A DNA stretch of 61,833 bases, taken from contig LLCB01000328.1 in NCBI GenBank assembly GCA_001414345.1, positions 1 to 61,833 of the forward strand. The letters are read 5' to 3'. Source of the DNA: Hymenoscyphus infarciens (taxonomy: Eukaryota > Ascomycota > Leotiomycetes > Helotiales > Helotiaceae). The notes beneath the pieces are model-generated. The model saw nothing but the letters and a program-made list of their open reading frames with translations. It was not told the origin of the DNA and did no database searches. Both the position numbers and the translations under genes were made by a program. How positions within the stretch are numbered: position 1 is the first letter of the stretch; every line of letters begins with the position of its first letter. Of this stretch, positions 56,391 through 61,833 are shown piece after piece.

Positions 56391-57463
56391 CAAACTTCCA
56401 CTGACCAAAAACAAACAAGAAAACAAAAAAGAAAACAAGTAGTGAACCCCCCCCCCCTCTTTCCATCCATCTGGTCCAATCAAATTCCATCCCATACATC
56501 CCCATTCTCCTCCTTACCAAAAGCCCCAATTCCACCAAACTTCACAGTCACATTCCGAAATCCTCAAAAGAAAAAAGAAAAAAAAACAACCATTTATCTA
56601 TATCATATGTGTCATTTTTCATTTTAATTTCTGTAAACTAAAAAGGTAGACAAACAGACATAAGCACGCATGCTCCAAAGCATCGAGGGCAGGTAGTATA
56701 TCATATACACCATACCCATCATACAACTCTGCTCGCTTGGCCATTGAATCCCCATTTCCCTTTCCCCCGAAAATATAGCCAGCCATTACACACAACCACC
56801 AAATTGGATACAAAGAAGCCATTGGAAAATAAAAGTAGAAGGAGACAGAGCCGGATGGTATTTTGTGTACAAGAAAAGAAAACGAGAAAATGGTAGAAAA
56901 CAAGTTTTGTGTAGGCGCGAGCCCAAACTTCTTGGTTTTTGTTCGCCCCACTCATGTCAAACAGCATCATCTTTTTTCCCCCTAACCCCCCATCCCAGAA
57001 GAAAATTATATGGGAAAAAAACCAATGCTCAAATGCCAAAGCAAGCATGTAGCGAGGTATTCACCACCAGCCAACAATACAAAAAATGGTGTGTATACAA
57101 TTAGTCAATAAGCCCACGGGGAAATGCCCAAATTCTCCAAATTCGATTCCCCCATTGCTCGTAGTGTCCAGTGGAGCAAGGTTGTTCAATGCGATGTGTA
57201 GCAGCCAGCCGCGAATGCCAAGTAGTATTCAATCAATAGAATGTGTTGCAGCAAAAAAAGGACAAAAAATAAAAAAAGAAATAGGCTATGATCAAATATG
57301 ATCGGGTGTGAGCCATCCGTTGTAACGCCTGTTTTCGCCGAGCCCGTAAAGATCATTCGCTAAAACGCTATTCAAAGTGGGTATCAAATCAATCGGTCGA
57401 TCGTCATGAAAGAGGTGTGTCGTGTGAGAGTATTCGTAAAAAGGTGTCCGAGCGCAGCGGATT

Positions 57464-60400
57464 TCAAACAGTTGATGTAGGGGCAGACTGCGTCTTTTCC
57501 TTGGAATGTGTCCATCCAAAGATGTCGAACTTTTGGTTCTGAGTGGTAGTTGAGAAGGGATTCTGTCCTTCAATTGGGCTGGTTCTTGCGTGCATGGTCT
57601 CGCGTGGTTCGAGGAGCAGACTCTTGCGGTAATATTGCTGCACATTCTCGTGTTCGGGGGAAGACTTGACTCGGACGATCTGTGCTTGTAGCCACTCTTG
57701 CAATTCGTGAACTTCAATCAACCGGTAGGGAATCTGGAATCGTTGCAACTCGCCAATGATCTTGGCTGTTCGGGTATGCTTGTCAAAGTTGATGACAGGC
57801 ATTCCCTCGCTATCGCCCACTCCGGGAAGTTGCTTGGTGTCGGGGTTCCCAGCGTCCACGAAGGTCAAATCAGTCAAGTATGTTCCAACAAATGGAAGGC
57901 AAGGAGGGACATGGTCATGGAGTCTCCGTCGGAGCACAGCGTAATTCTTGTCTGGCTCTACAATTGCTTGCAGAGCTCTGAGTGCATCCTTTCGCCTCTG
58001 CGATACCATATCCCAGGTTCTCTTCAATCGGACAATGGTAGAAGAGTTCAGGGAGCAGATAATTGCCATCAAGGAGTCGTAGTTGTTGAGCTCGAGGCAC
58101 TTGGCCGCAATCTTGATCCAATGCTTGATGATGATTGCTCGTTTCTTGGCGTCTTCGTACTGAAGAATGGTGTCTGCCACAAGATTGGAAAGGTCAGTTG
58201 AGAGTGTTGACATTGCTCTGACGTTGACCGCATTCGACCCTGATCGCTTGGTCCATTCCGAGCCGAGCAGCTCCTCGGGCATGATGGAGCAGAAGATGTT
58301 CATCTCCTTGATTGTAAGTTGTCTAGCAAGCTCCAGAGGGTCGAAATCGAGAATGGTAGGGTTGCTACCTCCCATTTTCCAGTTTCTTAAAACACTCATT
58401 TGACTCTTGCTCATATATGAAGGAGGTAAGGGGGTGTCAGCGGGGATGTATTGCGCAATTGAGGTGGATGTCTTTCCCATGGAAGAAACGAGGCGAGGGA
58501 CCAAGGGACCATCGGTTGAGGTGACTTTCTGAGCCAACTCCAATAATCGCTTTCCAGCACCAGGGAGGAACTTTCCGAGTTTTTCCGTTGCAAAGGGCTC
58601 GATGACTGTCAAAGATTCATGGTCAGAAAGATCCCGCCAATGCGACTCAAGCCACCCCTTGAACACATTGTAAACTCTTAACCGCACAGGGCCAGCAATA
58701 TGTGGGCTTTCTGCAACGTAGTCGAATCGCTCTACCAGGGCAGTAGCAAGTTCGATGGGGGTGACAAACAGTCGAAATGTTAGGTAAAAAGTCGAGACAA
58801 ACATGGCGTCCGGGGTGGAATCGTGTGTAGTGAGTCTTTCCACCAGAGCTGCTAGAGTCCCACCAGTAATCTGGCCTTCCTTGTTGTGAAGTAATTCATG
58901 GGCAAAGGTCTTTTCGAGCATCTTTGATTCGCCCTCATCGATCTCATCAGCAAGGGTCGATTGACTACCAGTTATGCTCAAGTCAGAAAGAGAGGGCTGA
59001 GTTCGTGGAACATAGGCTGAATGATCTGGTGTGGTGGCACGCGTTGATGCTTGTGACAACATACTGGATTCAGAGTCACGCATCCCACTGAAGTAGGTGC
59101 TACTGGTACCCGAACTCGATATTGCGATACTACCTGACCTAAAGGAGGTTTGAAAATCATTGTCGTGTTGCGAAGACCGCTCCGATGGGCTGTTGTCATC
59201 GCCCATCAATGGGCTTGTCATCTTTGGTAGTGGTGGTAATAAGGAATCTCTTCTGGTACCCGCTGAAGAAGTAGTTGCGCTCTCTGGGACATCATTTTCT
59301 GCTGTTGACTTTGCAGGCAAGCGGTGTTTGGCGGCGATGCCACCAACATCGGGTGACGGGGAACTCAAGGGGACATCGGGAAGAGGTTTCTCATAACTTG
59401 GAATGATGAGAGGTGGCGGCGGCGGCCGACTGGCGGGCTCCGGGGGAGTTGGTGACGATGGAGTCTCGACCTCACTAGCTTCTGGTACTTTGGTGTCCTC
59501 GACCGGCTCCTCCGCAACGACACCGATGGACGCAACGTCAAGCCCTAGTCCCTCGCTTTGGGGTTCGAATTCAAAATCCCCTATTCTCTCAATGACAAAT
59601 TTCGTCTTTGCCACGCACTCTCCTGCCGCCTTCACACAGCTTGTTGCAGCCATGAGGAGTCCACCATTCTGTTGAGGCATCACCACGTCTTCGCCCTCGA
59701 TAGCGGAGGCCTTGATAATATCACGCGCAGCAACCACCAATTTGTTGATACGGTCGTACATGGCATTTCGCGAGGCCTCTAATGCTTCGGCACTCTGACG
59801 GTCGTGCGCACATATCGCCTCTACCACCACGAGCAATTCTCGTCCTGCCGTGACAGATTGTCGAACCGATAAGAGAAGTTCCGCTGCCGATTGCGACTGG
59901 AGGTGTAACCGACCAATAAATGAACCCAGAAATGAAAGAAAAGTATCGTGGCTGACATTCAGCCTTTCTGATACCAAGTTTTGTCTTTGGGCCGCTGGTA
60001 TTGAAGCCGTGAGCGACAAACGGTGGGAGATTGACTGCCTCTTGGGCTGAACGGAAGCTGGCCTGGTCATGGAAAGTGGCCGAGATGATGGTGCGTTGGA
60101 CGAGTAAGCGCTTGACATGCGTTTGTGTGACTGCCGCTGCGTTTGCTCTTCGGATGCTTGCGAGCCAGACAAACCGCTTGCCGAACTGCGACTCGAAGTC
60201 CTGCGGGATGCAGCATCGCATGCAGGGTCGCCATGCTGTGAACCATCAAATGACGTTGAATCCGCGGGAGGCGTCGGTGGGTTGTAAACTTCTTCTGCTA
60301 CAGTCGCCATCACCCGGTGAACCGGTTGACGCGATCGCAGGTCGTCTTCCAAAACATCCAGGAATCGAACCCCTCGAATGACAATCTTGAACGCCTTTAA

Positions 60401-61210
60401 TATCATTTCGTCGATGGTGTTGTTCACATCATCCTGATCCGCTTGTCCATGCCTAGGATCAGTTGTATATTCCTGTAATCTTTTGCCTGTCTTGACGAGG
60501 GAAGAGAGGTCGGACAACAGAGCCTTGCGATTCTTTCGAAGTCCATCATTTCCCTGCACAAAAGCTGATTCGCGCGTTAAACAATTCGATTTTTCCTGCC
60601 CTCTTGTCAACAGCCGACACCATAACTCGTCCTCATTAGTACTCACTAGTAAATATCGAACACCTGCGATGATTCCTCTCATGAATTCTTGGTTTCCAAA
60701 AACCTCACTATCACTTGTTAACCCACTCCTCAAGAGATCCCAAAAGTTCAATAGCGCTTTCAATAGATTTCGCATCGAGTCCGGGTCGTACGCCTCGCAG
60801 TAATTCGTCGGTAACCAGCCTCGGGCACCAGACACCAGAAGAGTCCCATCTGCCCAACCATTTGTATGTATCGAATGAACCAATATCACGTCGCCTTCGT
60901 TTAAGGGTAGTGTCACCGTGGAATCTGAGATGGCGTATGTGGGGTGGAATGGGTAAAAGGCGCGTAGAAAGTTGTGAAAGACTGGGTTTGCAGGCTCCAT
61001 TTCTTGATTGAGGTCCTCCTGTGAGCCATTCGGTGTTGCGGGAGGTGTGATTTGGGACTGGCTATTCGTCGAGCCACCAGTTCGAACACTGCTTTTCGAG
61101 GAGATATTTCTCGAGTGGTTCGAAGTTCGACTTGTTGTTCTCTCCTTGTGGATGGTCAGAGGTGCTACGTGAACACTTGAACGTTCAGGATGCTCGTCGG
61201 CCGTCGCCAT
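57464..61210 (-). CDS. cdc25: Ras guanine-nucleotide exchange factor (CDC25-like, SH3-RasGEFN-RasGEF)
   Basis: A single uninterrupted exon of 3.7 kb gives 1248 residues from the ATG at 61210. Domains in order: a disordered Ser/Thr-rich N-terminus (1-75), an SH3 domain (about 82-142, AFYPFHP...GWLPTNYCEAY), a long helical middle (150-560), a Pro/Ser-rich linker (570-750), RasGEF_N (about 760-860), and the catalytic RasGEF domain (about 950-1195, starting FDPLELARQLTIKE, with VADTILQYEDAKKRA and FVGTYLTDLTFVDAG). It should load GTP onto Ras, acting upstream of adenylate cyclase or MAPK signalling, as yeast Cdc25 and fission yeast Ste6/Efc25 do. The SH3-first layout fits Cdc25. The absence of introns over this length contrasts with nearby genes. 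Confidence 0.95.
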   Translation of the reverse strand: MATADEHPERSSVHVAPLTIHKERTTSRTSNHSRNISSKSSVRTGGSTNSQSQITPPATPNGSQEDLNQEMEPANPVFHNFLRAFYPFHPTYAISDSTVTLPLNEGDVILVHSIHTNGWADGTLLVSGARGWLPTNYCEAYDPDSMRNLLKALLNFWDLLRSGLTSDSEVFGNQEFMRGIIAGVRYLLVSTNEDELWCRLLTRGQEKSNCLTRESAFVQGNDGLRKNRKALLSDLSSLVKTGKRLQEYTTDPRHGQADQDDVNNTIDEMILKAFKIVIRGVRFLDVLEDDLRSRQPVHRVMATVAEEVYNPPTPPADSTSFDGSQHGDPACDAASRRTSSRSSASGLSGSQASEEQTQRQSHKRMSSAYSSNAPSSRPLSMTRPASVQPKRQSISHRLSLTASIPAAQRQNLVSERLNVSHDTFLSFLGSFIGRLHLQSQSAAELLLSVRQSVTAGRELLVVVEAICAHDRQSAEALEASRNAMYDRINKLVVAARDIIKASAIEGEDVVMPQQNGGLLMAATSCVKAAGECVAKTKFVIERIGDFEFEPQSEGLGLDVASIGVVAEEPVEDTKVPEASEVETPSSPTPPEPASRPPPPPLIIPSYEKPLPDVPLSSPSPDVGGIAAKHRLPAKSTAENDVPESATTSSAGTRRDSLLPPLPKMTSPLMGDDNSPSERSSQHDNDFQTSFRSGSIAISSSGTSSTYFSGMRDSESSMLSQASTRATTPDHSAYVPRTQPSLSDLSITGSQSTLADEIDEGESKMLEKTFAHELLHNKEGQITGGTLAALVERLTTHDSTPDAMFVSTFYLTFRLFVTPIELATALVERFDYVAESPHIAGPVRLRVYNVFKGWLESHWRDLSDHESLTVIEPFATEKLGKFLPGAGKRLLELAQKVTSTDGPLVPRLVSSMGKTSTSIAQYIPADTPLPPSYMSKSQMSVLRNWKMGGSNPTILDFDPLELARQLTIKEMNIFCSIMPEELLGSEWTKRSGSNAVNVRAMSTLSTDLSNLVADTILQYEDAKKRAIIIKHWIKIAAKCLELNNYDSLMAIICSLNSSTIVRLKRTWDMVSQRRKDALRALQAIVEPDKNYAVLRRRLHDHVPPCLPFVGTYLTDLTFVDAGNPDTKQLPGVGDSEGMPVINFDKHTRTAKIIGELQRFQIPYRLIEVHELQEWLQAQIVRVKSSPEHENVQQYYRKSLLLEPRETMHARTSPIEGQNPFSTTTQNQKFDIFGWTHSKEKTQSAPTSTV

Positions 61211-61833
61211 GATGGGCCACCTATAATACTACCATGGGATGCTGGCTTGCTAATGTATCCACTGCGATGTAGGTGGTCGGGTGGTCCTGGTTTGGGTCTT
61301 CTCCTACGCAGCCGATGACAAACGCTCTCTCAATGCCTTGGCAACGTGGTCGTGTTCGCGTGGTGGAGTGATTGCGAAGTGGGATGCGTGGATAGCTCCG
61401 GTCCAAGAAGAGTCCTGCTTCCTTCCTGCGTGGTGCCTGCGTGATGGGAGATCTGAAAACAATCTACGGCAAGTTATCGATTAGCCAAAGATATTGATTG
61501 CAGAGTGGTGGGGGGACTGGGCTGCCGAGTATGTTGATGTGAAGGAAGGAGGAATGTAGTGTGGGAGGTGTGAGAGAGGAAGAGGAATGTCACGATGCTC
61601 AATGCGTGGCGGGAGCATACCAGTTGGGTCTTGAGTGTACGGGGAGACTTGCTCATGCAGGGCTGGACAGCAATGCCGGTAGACTTCTTATGCCGATCGA
61701 GGTCGTGGGGTTACTCGCGATGTGATTTTGGGGGAAAGACGTGCGTGCTCTCTCGCAAGTTTCCTGGTTGTCGACAGGGAAGGGCGGGTATAACTTTTGG
61801 TGTGCTCGGAGGGGGGGAGGAGGGGGGAGGAGG
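61211..61833. other. 5' flank of the RasGEF gene
   Basis: Promoter and 5' UTR side of the minus-strand gene. G-rich runs occur at the window end. No ORF with features. Confidence 0.5.

Larger units (their letters stand above)
53060..57463. other. 4.4-kb decayed and low-complexity region
   Basis: Holds the inverted-repeat element at 53577-54010, A/C-rich stretches, the poly-A run at 55903-55929 and the GTAAGCC array at about 56205-56390, each listed separately. ORFs such as 54567-54857 have no features. The right end is the 3' UTR of the RasGEF gene. Confidence 0.45.

Overview
The window is nuclear DNA of a filamentous ascomycete (Pezizomycotina). The evidence is short GT-AG introns of about 47-90 nt, with a few of 200-500 nt. 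Branch sites resemble CTRAC or CTAAC, and the genes sit as islands between A+T-rich, repeat-laden stretches showing C-to-T (RIP-like) decay. The gene set (a CYS3-type bZIP, CHL4/Mis15, a CSC1 channel, a TRAPPC13 homologue, AA9 remnants) would suit a leotiomycete or sordariomycete. That placement is inference, not something the sequence proves.

Layout: 1-6.8 kb holds no convincing protein gene. It has decayed repeats, the end of one inverted-repeat element, a second short inverted-repeat element, and an intact tRNA-Ser(GCT). From 6.8 to 18.5 kb is a dense housekeeping block: a HAD hydrolase, a small coiled-coil-like ORF, a vacuole-type DUF3712/LEA-like membrane protein, acetolactate synthase regulatory subunit (ILV6), an eight-exon KH-domain RNA-binding protein, a SET-domain protein and a TRAPPC13 homologue. 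From 18.5 to 28 kb is sparse and accessory: a broken cysteine-containing secreted ORF, a secreted protein with three tandem 36-residue repeats, and a beta-carbonic anhydrase that lacks its usual active-site arginine and has a perfect 28-bp inverted repeat upstream. From 28.4 to 49.7 kb genes return: an SDR, the CYS3-like bZIP, a CHL4/CENP-N homologue, a TatD nuclease, a five-helix membrane protein, a CSC1/OSCA channel, a type II membrane protein and a nitrilase carrying an internal tandem repeat. From 50.7 to 57 kb is decayed sequence with a nonsense-interrupted AA9 polysaccharide monooxygenase and a 434-bp inverted-repeat element. From 57.5 to 61.2 kb is a single-exon SH3-RasGEF gene.

There is no obvious metabolic gene cluster; the genes look functionally independent. 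Divergent pairs that may share promoters are ILV6/KH protein, SET/TRAPPC13, bZIP/CHL4 and TatD/five-helix protein. The most interesting items are the secreted three-repeat protein (a candidate precursor of processed peptides), the nitrilase with RRKS/T repeats, the Arg-less carbonic anhydrase, a CSC1 gene whose first coding exon is only the ATG, a possible internal start for the bZIP protein, and several small inverted-repeat or tandem-repeat families.
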